A program made the translations under genes and the position numbers. A DNA stretch of 64,000 nt from JBBDIJ01 sp040880485 (GTDB lineage: Bacteria > Bacteroidota > Rhodothermia > Balneolales > Balneolaceae). The stretch is taken from assembly GCA_040880485.1 (NCBI GenBank), contig JBBDIJ010000002.1, positions 119,740 through 183,739 on the forward strand. The letters run 5' to 3'. Under the pieces are notes generated by a model. The model saw only the letters and a program-made list of their open reading frames with translations. It was not told the DNA's origin and did not search any database. Positions within the stretch are counted from its first letter, which is position 1. Every line of letters starts with the position of its first letter. Shown here piece after piece: positions 51,803 to 60,696 of this stretch.

Positions 51803-53308
51803 ATGCAATTGTCAAACTGTTTACGGACATCAATTCTTCTGCCTCTTGTACTCCTGATACTCGTCTCGGGGTGCGTAATACAGCAGAATCCCGTTTCCGG
51901 CAATAAACGACTGTTTGGATGGTCATGGGAACGGGAGGTGCAGCTGGGCCGGGAGGCGGATGAACAATTTGTTGCACAGTTTGGACTCTACGAGGAGGAT
52001 GAAGTAGCTGAGTATGTACGTCAGATCGGAGAGGATATGCTTTCGGTCAGTCACATGCGAAGAGAGGATACACCGAACCGTTTTCGTGAAACTGAATTCA
52101 CATTCCGCCTGCTCGATTCGCCAGTAATCAATGCGTTTGCGCTGCCAGGCGGATATGTCTATGTAACACGTGGCCTGATGGCCCATATGAACAATGAGGC
52201 GCAGTTTGCTGTGGTCATGGGTCACGAAATCGGGCACGTAGCGGCAAGACACGCATCTCAGAGAGCGATTCGTCAGACGATTGGTCAGATTGCTGTAATT
52301 GGGGGTGCGGTGATTGGCCAGGAGGTTCTGGGCCTGCCGGGCGGGGATCTTCTACAGGTGAGCGGAATGGCAATGGAGCTGCTCTTTTTGAGTTACAGCA
52401 GGGAGAACGAGCGGGAGTCGGATCGTCTGGGGGTCGAATATGCAGCAATGAGAAATTATCGTGCGGCAGAGGGGGCTGCATTCTTCACCAGTCTGAAGCG
52501 TATCTCGGAGAGGCATGGCCAGGTGATACCAAACCTTCTCTCATCTCACCCCGATCCCGGGGAGAGAGAGCAGGAGATTCCGCGTCAGGCCGCAGAATGG
52601 GAGAGTGCGGGACACAGTCAGGACAGGCTGGAGGAGGAGCGGTGGCTCAATATGATATCCGGAATGATTTATGGAGAAAATCCTCGAGACGGTTTTGAGC
52701 GGGACGGCTGGTTCAACCACCCCAATCTCAAATTCAGGTATGCCATTCCGGATCGGTGGTCACTGATTAATCAGCCCGATCAGGTAATTCTTGTAAATGA
52801 GGAGCAATCGGCAATCAGCCGGCTCTCAATGGATCCGGAGGCGGAATCTCCTGAGCAGTCGATTCAGGAAATAACCGCTTCTGAGGAGATCACGATTGTG
52901 GAAGAGGGCTCAGTGAACCGTGATGGGTGGGGTGCTGCCTGGGAAACGGTTGCCAGAGCTCGTACCGAGGATGGATCTCCACTGGGCCTACACCTATTTG
53001 CCCTGGAGTTTGATGGTCGGATCTATCGCTTTTTGAACTACTCCGTGGAGGAGGAGTTCGATGAAAAGCTTCCCGAATTTCGCCAGCTGGTTCGCTCGTT
53101 CGAGCGGTTGGAGGATCCGGTGCTGCTGACCATTGAACCGGTTAGGATCGCAGTGACAGAGATAAGCCGTGCAGGACAGCTCTCAGAATTTCTGCCAGAT
53201 CCTATTCCTATGGGGATTGAACCTCTGGAGATCGCCATAATGAATCAGGTAGAGCTGGATGAGGAGTTGCCGGCAGGCCGCCTGCTTAAAATCCCGGTTC
53301 AACCCTGA
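51803..53308 (+). CDS. M48-family zinc metalloprotease lipoprotein
   Basis: Periplasmic lipoprotein of 501 residues. The signal peptide ends in a lipobox LVSGC. The zinc site HEIGH is at residues 141-145 with AARHASQRAIR after it and the third ligand in ENERESDRLGVEYA, as in BepA/Loi-type peptidases that clear misfolded outer-membrane proteins. About 200 residues after the catalytic domain are of unknown fold. It begins one base after the murB stop. Confidence 0.9.
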   Translation: MQLSNCLRTSILLPLVLLILVSGCVIQQNPVSGNKRLFGWSWEREVQLGREADEQFVAQFGLYEEDEVAEYVRQIGEDMLSVSHMRREDTPNRFRETEFTFRLLDSPVINAFALPGGYVYVTRGLMAHMNNEAQFAVVMGHEIGHVAARHASQRAIRQTIGQIAVIGGAVIGQEVLGLPGGDLLQVSGMAMELLFLSYSRENERESDRLGVEYAAMRNYRAAEGAAFFTSLKRISERHGQVIPNLLSSHPDPGEREQEIPRQAAEWESAGHSQDRLEEERWLNMISGMIYGENPRDGFERDGWFNHPNLKFRYAIPDRWSLINQPDQVILVNEEQSAISRLSMDPEAESPEQSIQEITASEEITIVEEGSVNRDGWGAAWETVARARTEDGSPLGLHLFALEFDGRIYRFLNYSVEEEFDEKLPEFRQLVRSFERLEDPVLLTIEPVRIAVTEISRAGQLSEFLPDPIPMGIEPLEIAIMNQVELDEELPAGRLLKIPVQP

Positions 53309-53439
53309 CACCAGTTAGAAGCGAATCTGCCCGATGCACCTGAAGTGGTGAATCGGAATTGGAGAATGAGGAGGGAAAAGGGCTATTTTCTTTTCGCCTC
53401 GAATACAATGGAATCACAGCTTACGAAAAGAGCGTAATT

Positions 53440-54744
53440 ATGATTGAGCGATATTCACGAAAAGAGATGGCCCGTATCTGGACCGAGGAGAATCAGTTCC
53501 AATCCTGGCTGGATGTAGAGATAGCAGCCTGTGCAGCCTGGAGCCGGCTCGGCAAAATTCCGGCAGAAGATGTGGAGGTTTTGAGAAAGCAGGCGTCGTT
53601 TGACACAGGCCGCATAAAAGAGATAGAAAAACAGACGCGGCACGACGTGGTTGCTTTTACCCGGTCGGTGTCGGAATCGCTGGGTGAGGAGAAGAAGTGG
53701 GTTCACTATGGCCTCACTTCAACAGATGTGGTAGATACTGCCACGGGTATACGCCTGAAACAGGCGAATCGGATATTGAGAGAGGGTCTTCATGCTATGA
53801 TCGATGTTCTGGCCAAAAGGGCCAATGAACACCGCTATACTGTAATGATGGGCCGAACTCACGGAGTACACGCAGAGCCGACTACTTTTGGGCTCAAGTG
53901 CGCCCTCTGGTTTGCCGAAATGCAGAGGAACCTGAAGCGTTTCGACGAGGCGGCTGCCGGGGTGGAGTTTGGTAAACTGTCCGGAGCTGTGGGTACTTTT
54001 GCCAATATTCCTCCGGAAGTGGAGGCCTATACGTGTGAAGAGCTTGGGCTCACACCGGCACCGGTCTCCACGCAGACACTTCAGAGAGACCGTCACGCAC
54101 ACTATCTCTCGGTTCTTGCCCTCATCGGTTCTTCAATAGAGAAGGGGGCCATTGAAATTCGCCATTTGCAGCGGACCGAACTTCGTGAAGCAGAAGAGTT
54201 TTTCGGAAAGGGGCAAAAAGGCTCGTCGGCTATGCCCCACAAGAGGAATCCCGTAAGCTCCGAGAACATTACCGGATGTGCCAGAGTGCTCAGAGGATAT
54301 ATGGTCTCTGCCTTTGAGAATGTGCCGCTCTGGCACGAACGTGATATTTCCCACTCTTCGGTAGAGAGGATTATTCTTCCTGATGCGACCATTCTGCTGG
54401 ACTATATGCTGAACCGCTTCAGAGGCGTTCTGGAAAAGCTGGTGGTCTATCCCGAACGCATGAAGGCCAATATGGAATTGACGCATGGACTTGTCTTCTC
54501 TCAGCGGTTGCTGCTATTGCTCATAGACAAAGGGCTTTCGAGGGAGGTGGCTTACGATACTGTCCAGCCACTGGCCATGGAGTCCTGGGAGAAGGGAGTG
54601 CCATTTAGAAGCCTGGTGGAGGGAGACAGTACGATTGTGAGCAATCTGGACTCCGCCGAGATCGACAGCGCATTCGACTGGAAACACCATACCAGATATG
54701 TAGATGAGATCTTTCGGAGAGCGGGTATTCCGGAGCCGTCCTGA
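53440..54744 (+). CDS. purB: Adenylosuccinate lyase
   Basis: Acts twice in purine synthesis, splitting SAICAR and adenylosuccinate with release of fumarate. The fumarase/aspartase superfamily signature GSSAMPHKRNP is near residues 261-271; GRTHGVHAEPTTFG and HYGLTSTDVVDTA hold the other active-site residues. Length is 434 residues. ATG 53440 is chosen because MIERYSRKEMARIW is the conserved N-terminus; the TTG at 53359 adds 27 unlike residues. Confidence 0.96.
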   Translation: MIERYSRKEMARIWTEENQFQSWLDVEIAACAAWSRLGKIPAEDVEVLRKQASFDTGRIKEIEKQTRHDVVAFTRSVSESLGEEKKWVHYGLTSTDVVDTATGIRLKQANRILREGLHAMIDVLAKRANEHRYTVMMGRTHGVHAEPTTFGLKCALWFAEMQRNLKRFDEAAAGVEFGKLSGAVGTFANIPPEVEAYTCEELGLTPAPVSTQTLQRDRHAHYLSVLALIGSSIEKGAIEIRHLQRTELREAEEFFGKGQKGSSAMPHKRNPVSSENITGCARVLRGYMVSAFENVPLWHERDISHSSVERIILPDATILLDYMLNRFRGVLEKLVVYPERMKANMELTHGLVFSQRLLLLLIDKGLSREVAYDTVQPLAMESWEKGVPFRSLVEGDSTIVSNLDSAEIDSAFDWKHHTRYVDEIFRRAGIPEPS

Positions 54745-54777
54745 GAGAAGATTTCGCTGTTTTTGATTTTTTTAAGA

Positions 54778-54802
54778 GGGGATGACATAATGTTGTCACC
54801 CC
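54778..54802. other. Stem-loop after purB
   Basis: A 9-bp stem, GGGG(A)TGACA with TGTCACCCC, with one bulged A and a 6-base loop. The T-rich stretch lies before it on the plus strand, not after, so it is not a canonical terminator for purB. It may be part of the leader of the next gene. Confidence 0.35.
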
Positions 54803-54843
54803 CTGCCTCTATACTGTGGTCAGAACCTTAAACCAACCACAGA

Positions 54844-55206
54844 ATGATGAAAAATCGATCCATACTCTCCAGGCCACGTACCCACCAACCTGTCGGTCCG
54901 CTTCTCAGAAAAGTCCTTCGCGATGCAGAAACGGAGGAGCGTGAACTCGATGAGATGTTTGCACTTCTCGGATGGAGTGCACTCCATGAGGAGATCAAAC
55001 TTGAGATTCGTGACGATGTTAGAGCCTGTGCAGAGGAACTGAGGGGGAATTACTCTACTTCCGACCCGTATGTTCTGAGACGCAGGCAGCGTGTAGACTA
55101 CTGGGTGAGGGCGTCTCTTCGGGGGCAGTGCACCGTCATGACGGCAGTGAGGGCTCTTCGGACAACATCTCTGCAGAAGGGTGAAGGAGCGGCAGAGCAG
55201 GTATAG
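54844..55206 (+). CDS. Hypothetical protein, charged and helical
   Basis: A 120-residue soluble protein rich in Arg and Glu, of no family I recognise. EREL-DEMFALLGWSAL and the following HEEIKLEIRDDVRACAEELRG are amphipathic helices, and the C-terminal half is Arg-rich (RRRQRVDYWVRASLRGQ), so nucleic-acid or protein binding is conceivable. It has a clear start (two ATGs) and is followed by a good terminator, which supports it as a single-gene unit. Confidence 0.5.
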   Translation: MMKNRSILSRPRTHQPVGPLLRKVLRDAETEERELDEMFALLGWSALHEEIKLEIRDDVRACAEELRGNYSTSDPYVLRRRQRVDYWVRASLRGQCTVMTAVRALRTTSLQKGEGAAEQV

Positions 55207-55211
55207 CTTCC

Positions 55212-55237
55212 CGGACTCTTCAAGGTCCGTTTTTTTT
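55212..55237 (+). terminator. Intrinsic terminator before guaB
   Basis: CGGAC (55212-55216) pairs with GTCCG (55225-55229), plus a T-G closing pair, followed directly by eight T (55230-55237). It ends the transcript of the 120-residue hypothetical gene and separates it from guaB. Confidence 0.75.
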
Positions 55238-55268
55238 GAGTTTCGGGGTGGGGAAGTTCGGGGTCATT

Positions 55269-55280
55269 TTTTGTATCTTG
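55269..55280 (+). promoter_or_regulatory. Promoter-like TTTTGTATCTTG before guaB
   Basis: Lies 31 bases before the guaB start, just after the terminator, and differs by one base from the TTTTGTATATTG found in front of gltB (3954-3965). The position and recurrence suggest a core promoter element related to the Bacteroidota TAnnTTTG box. Confidence 0.4.
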
Positions 55281-55311
55281 ACCAAAAGGTAAACCAAACG
55301 GTTCTTCTCCC

Positions 55312-56787
55312 ATGCAAAACGACTCACCCTTTGGCAAGATCAATCGCCAGGGATTGACCTACGACGATGTACTGCTTGTACCGGGATACTCAAAGGTGCT
55401 CCCGCGAGATGTCGATACAAGCACCACCCTCTCACCGGACCTCACGCTCAACATACCTGTGATAAGTGCCGCGATGGATACTGTTTCGGAGTACCGTCTT
55501 GCTATTGCACTTGCCAGAGAGGGTGGTATCGCCATGCTTCACAAGAACATGCCGATTCCGGATCAGGCCGAACAGGTGCGCCTGGTGAAGAGAAGCGAGA
55601 GCGGAATGATTGTGGACCCCGTGACACTGCCGCCGGAGGCGACTGTCCGTAATGCACGCTCATTGATGCGAAAGCACAAGATCGGGGGAATCCCCATTAT
55701 AAACGAGGGGAATAGTCTGGTTGGCATTGTGACCAACCGTGACCTCCGTTTCGAACACTATGTGGATAAACCTCTGGGGGAGATCATGACCAGGGAGAAC
55801 CTGGTGACTGCCACAGAGGGAACCACGCTGGAAAAAGCGGAGGAGATTCTGCAGAAGTACAAGGTGGAGAAACTGCCGATTGTGGATGACAGTAATCGTC
55901 TGGTTGGCCTTATCACCTTCAAGGATATTGAAAAGAAGATGAACTTTCCCAACGCCTGCAAGGACAGTATGGGGCGGCTCAGGGTAGGTGCGGCCGTTGG
56001 TGTTACTCCCGACACACTGGAGCGGGTGGAAGCACTTATCAATTGCGGAGTGGATGCCATTACGATCGATACAGCGCATGGACACTCTGAAGGGGTGCTT
56101 GGTATGGTTCGGGAGATTCGTGCTCATTATGGGGAGATCACTCTTATTGGAGGAAACATCGCTACACGCGAAGCCGCGGAGGCTCTGGCCGATGCGGGAG
56201 TAAACGTGGTGAAAGTAGGTGTGGGGCCCGGTTCTATCTGCACAACCCGAGTGGTCACCGGAGTGGGTGTTCCTCAACTCTCCGCTGTAATGGAGGTGGC
56301 CGAATTTACCCGTAAAAACGGAATCGGCCTGATTGCCGATGGAGGAATCAAACAGACTGGAGATGTGCCGAAGGCGATTGCCGGGGGAGCGGATGCAGTG
56401 ATGATGGGATCGATGTTTGCCGGTGTGGATGAGAGTCCCGGAGAGACCATTATTTATGAGTCCAGGAAGTATAAATCCTATCGGGGTATGGGTAGTCTCG
56501 GAGCCATGGACAAAGGGTCTAAAGATCGTTATTTCCAGGATGTAGAGGATGATTTACGAAAACTGGTCCCGGAAGGAATTGAAGGGAGAGTTCCCTATAA
56601 AGGATACCTGCATGAAGTGGTGCATCAGATGACTGGCGGGCTGCGTGCAGCCATGGGTTATACCGGGTCTACTACCATACGTGACTTGCAGGATGCGGAG
56701 TTTGTACAGATTTCCGCTGCCAGTTACAGGGAGAGCCACCCTCACTCTGTACACATAACCAAAGAGGCTCCCAACTACTCCATCTGA
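55312..56787 (+). CDS. guaB: IMP dehydrogenase
   Basis: Oxidises IMP to XMP with NAD+, the committed step to GMP. The catalytic Cys310 is in GPGSICTTRVVTGVG; two CBS domains (about residues 95-210) are inserted in the barrel, and the YRGMGSLGAM flap is present. Length is 491 residues. It has its own upstream terminator and promoter-like element and is followed by the M23 peptidase gene 33 bases later. Confidence 0.97.
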   Translation: MQNDSPFGKINRQGLTYDDVLLVPGYSKVLPRDVDTSTTLSPDLTLNIPVISAAMDTVSEYRLAIALAREGGIAMLHKNMPIPDQAEQVRLVKRSESGMIVDPVTLPPEATVRNARSLMRKHKIGGIPIINEGNSLVGIVTNRDLRFEHYVDKPLGEIMTRENLVTATEGTTLEKAEEILQKYKVEKLPIVDDSNRLVGLITFKDIEKKMNFPNACKDSMGRLRVGAAVGVTPDTLERVEALINCGVDAITIDTAHGHSEGVLGMVREIRAHYGEITLIGGNIATREAAEALADAGVNVVKVGVGPGSICTTRVVTGVGVPQLSAVMEVAEFTRKNGIGLIADGGIKQTGDVPKAIAGGADAVMMGSMFAGVDESPGETIIYESRKYKSYRGMGSLGAMDKGSKDRYFQDVEDDLRKLVPEGIEGRVPYKGYLHEVVHQMTGGLRAAMGYTGSTTIRDLQDAEFVQISAASYRESHPHSVHITKEAPNYSI

Positions 56788-56820
56788 TTTCAAGAATTCA
56801 ACTCTGCTATTTTGTTCTCC

Positions 56821-57684
56821 ATGTGGGACTTTTTGAAAAAAATTCTGGCAGACAGTGATGGTAACCTGACAGTTGTTGTACTGGACGATCAGGATCCCGA
56901 GACGACAAGTACGTTTCAAATCCGATTGGCAGATATCCTGAAAGGGGTTGCTATGGTCGTGTTGGTCTCAGTATTGCTTACTACAGTTATCTTCTTCGTC
57001 ACACCACTCGGTTCACTATACCAGCACCAGCAGGATGAAGCTTTACGTCAACAGGTTATTGACGTCAGCCAGCAGGTGCAATCACTCAGAGATTCGCTCT
57101 TTGCACAGGATCGGCAGCTGCACGATATCAAACAGGTAATGGTACAGAATCAGGATACCATATTTCCGGGGAATATGACTGTAACCGATTTCGCTTTGCC
57201 AGCCAGCGGTTTTGGCAGTTCATATAATTTTGAGACGGAGCTCTACGCTTTTGACATGCTCTCCCGGAACGAGATTATTTTCGCTGACCTCTATAGCGCT
57301 CAACCAGATTTTCCTGCACCGTTTCCGGTAGATGGCACGGTGAGTCAGGAGTTTGACCCCGCTACCGGTCACTACGGTCTCGATATTGCCGCTCGTGAAG
57401 GGAGTGAATTTTTTACACTTACTGATGGTACAGTTGTGAATGCGGGTTGGACAATCAACTACGGTTATGTAATATATGTTCAGCATAGTGACGGGTACAT
57501 GAGTATCTACAAGCACGCCTCCCGACTCTTTAAACAGGCGGGAGATATTGTGCTACGGGGAGAGATTCTGGGCATACTCGGAGATATTGGAGTGCTCAGC
57601 TTTGGATCCCATCTCCATCTTGAAATCTGGAAAGATGGCGTACCTCAAAACCCGCTCATGTATTTAACGAATCAGGTGCGTTGA
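56821..57684 (+). CDS. M23 family peptidase, membrane-anchored
   Basis: A 287-residue bitopic protein with a transmembrane helix near residues 38-60, a coiled-coil-like stretch (QQVIDVSQQVQSLRDSLFAQ) and a C-terminal LytM/M23 endopeptidase domain. The zinc ligands are intact: His184 and Asp188 in HYGLD, and HLH near 264-266. Such enzymes cut peptidoglycan cross-bridges. The bactofilin gene follows 50 bases later, a pairing seen where bactofilins position M23 enzymes for cell shape. Confidence 0.88.
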   Translation: MWDFLKKILADSDGNLTVVVLDDQDPETTSTFQIRLADILKGVAMVVLVSVLLTTVIFFVTPLGSLYQHQQDEALRQQVIDVSQQVQSLRDSLFAQDRQLHDIKQVMVQNQDTIFPGNMTVTDFALPASGFGSSYNFETELYAFDMLSRNEIIFADLYSAQPDFPAPFPVDGTVSQEFDPATGHYGLDIAAREGSEFFTLTDGTVVNAGWTINYGYVIYVQHSDGYMSIYKHASRLFKQAGDIVLRGEILGILGDIGVLSFGSHLHLEIWKDGVPQNPLMYLTNQVR

Positions 57685-57734
57685 ACCCCGTTTCGGCGGG
57701 CCGTTCAGTGCGTCAGAAAACCAGCGAACAGACC

Positions 57735-58172
57735 ATGTTTCAGAACAGTAACTCAAAAAATATGTCGAACGGAACCGGCTCTTCACCCTCCATTAACATG
57801 ATTAGTGAGGGAACCAAACTGAAAGGGGATATCAATACCCAGAACGATATAAGAATTGCAGGCCAGGTGATCGGTGAAGTAACTTCCAAAGGGAAGTTGA
57901 TCATCACCTCTACTGGCCGGATAGAGGGAAATGCGCGCTCCGCAGATGCCGATATTGCCGGAAGGCTTGAGGGGGACCTGCATGTAACCAATAAACTGAT
58001 GCTCCGGCAGTCTGCCAAGATAGACGGTAAAATTCACACCAAATCGGTTTTGGTTGAAGAGGGTGCTCAAATCAATGCTTCATTCAAAATGGGAGAATCC
58101 GGCTCCGTTTCAGGAACGGCCGACTCTGAATTTGCCGACGCTACCCGCCTGAAATCTGAAGAGAAGAAGTAG
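57735..58172 (+). CDS. Bactofilin (polymer-forming cytoskeletal protein)
   Basis: A 145-residue bactofilin. The DUF583 core is a right-handed beta-helix with repeats such as GQVIGEVTSKGKLIITSTG, GRLEGDLHVTNKLMLRQSA and KIDGKIHTKSVLVEEGA, flanked by disordered ends. It self-assembles into nucleotide-free filaments at the membrane. ATG 57735 is chosen over the in-frame TTG at 57681. The preceding M23 peptidase is the likely functional partner; the ATP synthase cluster begins 1 base after its stop. Confidence 0.88.
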   Translation: MFQNSNSKNMSNGTGSSPSINMISEGTKLKGDINTQNDIRIAGQVIGEVTSKGKLIITSTGRIEGNARSADADIAGRLEGDLHVTNKLMLRQSAKIDGKIHTKSVLVEEGAQINASFKMGESGSVSGTADSEFADATRLKSEEKK

Positions 58173-58173
58173 T

Positions 58174-58398
58174 TTGTTTCGTGATCCGGAACTTCGACCC
58201 TATCTTCGACACCTGTCTCTGGGCGCAGAGATTGCAGCAGGGGTCACCATCCCCATACTGCTTGGGTACTGGCTGGACTCACGGTTCGAAACGTCCCCCT
58301 GGTTCCTGTTGATCGGTCTGTTGTTTGGTATACTTTCGCTGGTACTTCTCTCTGTGAGGACAGCCCGTCAATGGAGAGAGGAGGAGGATGATACCTGA
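58174..58398 (+). CDS. AtpZ/AtpI family protein
   Basis: A 74-residue protein with two membrane helices (about 18-33 and 42-60) and the motif GVTIPILLGYWLDSRF typical of AtpZ-type proteins encoded at the head of atp operons. It is thought to help assembly of the c-ring or carry Mg2+ with AtpI. TTG start at 58174. Its end overlaps the next gene by 11 bases. Confidence 0.75.
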   Translation: MFRDPELRPYLRHLSLGAEIAAGVTIPILLGYWLDSRFETSPWFLLIGLLFGILSLVLLSVRTARQWREEEDDT

Positions 58399-58792
58399 CT
58401 CCAACAGAGCTATCCGTTTGAAACCGGCCTTCATTCTGATCGGATTGGGCCTTGTCGTTCTGGCTGGTGTCTCTTTTTTTATCCCTTCAGAAACCTTACC
58501 AGCGGTTTTTACGGGCTATCTGTGTGGCTTTTCCGGCGTATTTCTTCACCTCATATTCGTCCGCCTTTTCCGCAAGGTGGATGACGCACGATTATTACGC
58601 TACTTTCTGGTCGGTATCTCTCTTCGATTTTTAATCGTTCTTGCACTCTTTACACTGGTCTTTCTTCAGATTGAATCGGGCAAAATCTCCTTTACTTTCA
58701 GCTTCCTAGTGTCGTATATTTATCATTTCGTGATTGATATCATTTTTATGCACAGAAACCTGCTTCAAGCCGAAAATCGCTCGACGTCGTAA
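58388..58792 (+). CDS. AtpI-like membrane protein
   Basis: A 134-residue protein with four hydrophobic segments, placed between the AtpZ-like gene and atpB where AtpI is normally encoded. Sequence similarity to AtpI is weak, so the call rests mostly on position, size and topology. It overlaps the previous gene by 11 bases and ends 6 bases before atpB. Confidence 0.6.
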   Translation: MIPDSNRAIRLKPAFILIGLGLVVLAGVSFFIPSETLPAVFTGYLCGFSGVFLHLIFVRLFRKVDDARLLRYFLVGISLRFLIVLALFTLVFLQIESGKISFTFSFLVSYIYHFVIDIIFMHRNLLQAENRSTS

Positions 58793-58798
58793 CAACAG

Positions 58799-59884
58799 AT
58801 GATCAAAGCCTTGCGTAGAATTCTGCTTACTCTTCTCTTTTTACTGACCGCTGCTACCACTGATATTGCTGCCGGTAACGCCGCCGATGAATCGGACGAA
58901 TCATCGGCACCGATCGATGTAATGGGTAAAGTTCTGGATCACGACTATATCGATGCGCTGGGCATGAAATTCTATCTACCGCGTATTCTGCTGGCCGGCG
59001 GAGATCTGTATCTTTACAAGAGTACCGAGAGTGCGCTGGAGTCGGGAGAGTTTATCATGCAGGATAGTGGGCTGGTTCGTGCCGATGCCACTCCCGTTTC
59101 ACTGGATCTCTCCATTACATCTCATCTGGTCTGGTTCTGGTTTTCGCTGGTGCTCGCACTTCTTCTGACTTTGATGGCGGCGAGTCGCTACAAGAGGGGG
59201 ATTGGAGCTTCTGAAGCTCCCAGGGGGACGATGCAAAACCTGTTCGAGGTATTTTTTGTTTTTATCCGTGACGATATCGCCAAAGAGTATATACCGGGGG
59301 AGAAGTACAAAAAGTATGTGACCTACCTCTTCTCTGTGTTTTGTGCCATCGCATTCATGAACCTGTTTGGTCTGCTCCCCTGGGGCGTTTCCCCAACGGC
59401 GGATCTGACTGTGACAGCAACGCTCGCAGTTATTACCTTTGTCATTACACAATACAGCGGGTCTAAAGATCACTGGAGGCATGTTTTTATGTTTCCTGGT
59501 GTGCACCCACTGGTTCGATTCATCCTGACACCTGTTGAAATACTCGGACTTTTTACCAAGCCTTTTGCCCTGGCCATTCGTCTTTTTGCCAACATGCTTT
59601 CCGGAAAGATCATGATTATCTGTATTTTAGGCCTCATTTTTATCTTTACGGATTCATTCGGAGCTACCTTTGGCCTCGGTTCAAGCGTCATCTGGGTTTC
59701 GCTGACGGCTGTCATCTATATTCTGAAAGCATTTATTGCCTTGTTACAGGCATACATCTTTACCCTGCTTTCTGCTGTCTTTATCGGTATGGCAGCGGAA
59801 GAGCATCATCACGAGCATCAAACAGAACATGATTCAGCGGTCTCTGCGGTAAATACCGCGGGCATTCAGTTGAATTCACCTTAA
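58799..59884 (+). CDS. atpB: ATP synthase F0 subunit a
   Basis: Proton-channel subunit. The essential Arg261 lies in AIRLFANMLSGKI. An N-terminal signal-like segment and an extra periplasmic domain of about 100 residues make it 361 residues long, against 271 in E. coli; this long form is usual in Bacteroidota. A His-rich motif (EEHHHEHQTEHD) lies near the C-terminus. Confidence 0.95.
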   Translation: MIKALRRILLTLLFLLTAATTDIAAGNAADESDESSAPIDVMGKVLDHDYIDALGMKFYLPRILLAGGDLYLYKSTESALESGEFIMQDSGLVRADATPVSLDLSITSHLVWFWFSLVLALLLTLMAASRYKRGIGASEAPRGTMQNLFEVFFVFIRDDIAKEYIPGEKYKKYVTYLFSVFCAIAFMNLFGLLPWGVSPTADLTVTATLAVITFVITQYSGSKDHWRHVFMFPGVHPLVRFILTPVEILGLFTKPFALAIRLFANMLSGKIMIICILGLIFIFTDSFGATFGLGSSVIWVSLTAVIYILKAFIALLQAYIFTLLSAVFIGMAAEEHHHEHQTEHDSAVSAVNTAGIQLNSP

Positions 59885-59911
59885 CCAACCCAAACCACAA
59901 GGAACAGAACT

Positions 59912-60136
59912 ATGGGATTTTTAGGAGCAGGAATCGGAGCAGGAATAATTGCCGTCGGTGCAGGAATCGGAATCGGACTGATCGGTAAAGGAGCTGTTGA
60001 GAGCATTGCACGGCAGCCAGAAGCATCCGGAGACATTCGTGGAGCCATGATCCTGACAGCTGCCTTTATTGAAGGTGTTGCCCTGATCGGTGCAATTGTC
60101 TGTATTCTTCTTGCACTTGACGTTGCAGGCGCTTAA
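59912..60136 (+). CDS. atpE: ATP synthase F0 subunit c
   Basis: Hairpin of two membrane helices with the polar loop RQPE and the ion-binding Glu54 in AAFIEGVALIG. The residue after Glu is Gly, not the Ser/Thr of Na+-binding rings, so it should translocate protons. At 74 residues it is a standard c subunit. The glycine-rich first helix (GAGIGAGIIAVGAGIGIG) is conserved. Confidence 0.96.
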   Translation: MGFLGAGIGAGIIAVGAGIGIGLIGKGAVESIARQPEASGDIRGAMILTAAFIEGVALIGAIVCILLALDVAGA

Positions 60137-60166
60137 CCAGGACCCTGATCTGAAGCGGAGCTTGTT

Positions 60167-60682
60167 ATGATGCATTTTATGAATGGAGGCAGCGGACTTC
60201 TCTCTTTCGAAACCGGGTTTGCCATATGGGTGTTAATCTCTATGGTCCTCTTTCTCTGGCTGATGGGAAAGTTCGCAGTACCGCCGATCGTAAAAGCACT
60301 TGACGATCGTGAAAACCGGATCAGGGATTCGCTCGCGTCAGCAGAGAAGGCGATAGCCAGTGCCCAGGAGATCTCCCGGAACAATGAGAAGGCGTTGCGG
60401 GAGGTAGAGCGCAAAGCTCAGCAGATCCGAAAGGAGGCGATTGAAGAGGCGGAACTGCTTCGTAGCGAACGGGTTGGCAAGGCGAAAGAGGAAGCTGACA
60501 AGCTACTCGAAGATGCCAGGGATGCCATCGCTCAGGAGAAAAAGCGTGCACTTAACGAACTGCGAAACGAAATTGCGGATCTTGCAATCTCTGCCGCAGA
60601 GACGATTCTGGACGCAGAGATTGACGAGAAGAGAAACAAAAAGATCGTACAGGAGTATATTCGCGATCTTTCCAGCAACTGA
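60167..60682 (+). CDS. atpF: ATP synthase F0 subunit b
   Basis: Peripheral stalk subunit. One N-terminal membrane helix (about 15-36) is followed by a long charged coiled coil (ALDDRENRIRDSLASAEKA onwards) that dimerises and reaches F1. Length is 171 residues, typical. It lies between atpE and atpH. Confidence 0.94.
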   Translation: MMHFMNGGSGLLSFETGFAIWVLISMVLFLWLMGKFAVPPIVKALDDRENRIRDSLASAEKAIASAQEISRNNEKALREVERKAQQIRKEAIEEAELLRSERVGKAKEEADKLLEDARDAIAQEKKRALNELRNEIADLAISAAETILDAEIDEKRNKKIVQEYIRDLSSN

Positions 60683-60696
60683 CAGGTCCCCGGGTC

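Noticed and set aside
54778..54802. Intrinsic terminator for purB
   Set aside because: The T-run precedes the stem on the plus strand, and on the minus strand the stem is followed by A residues.
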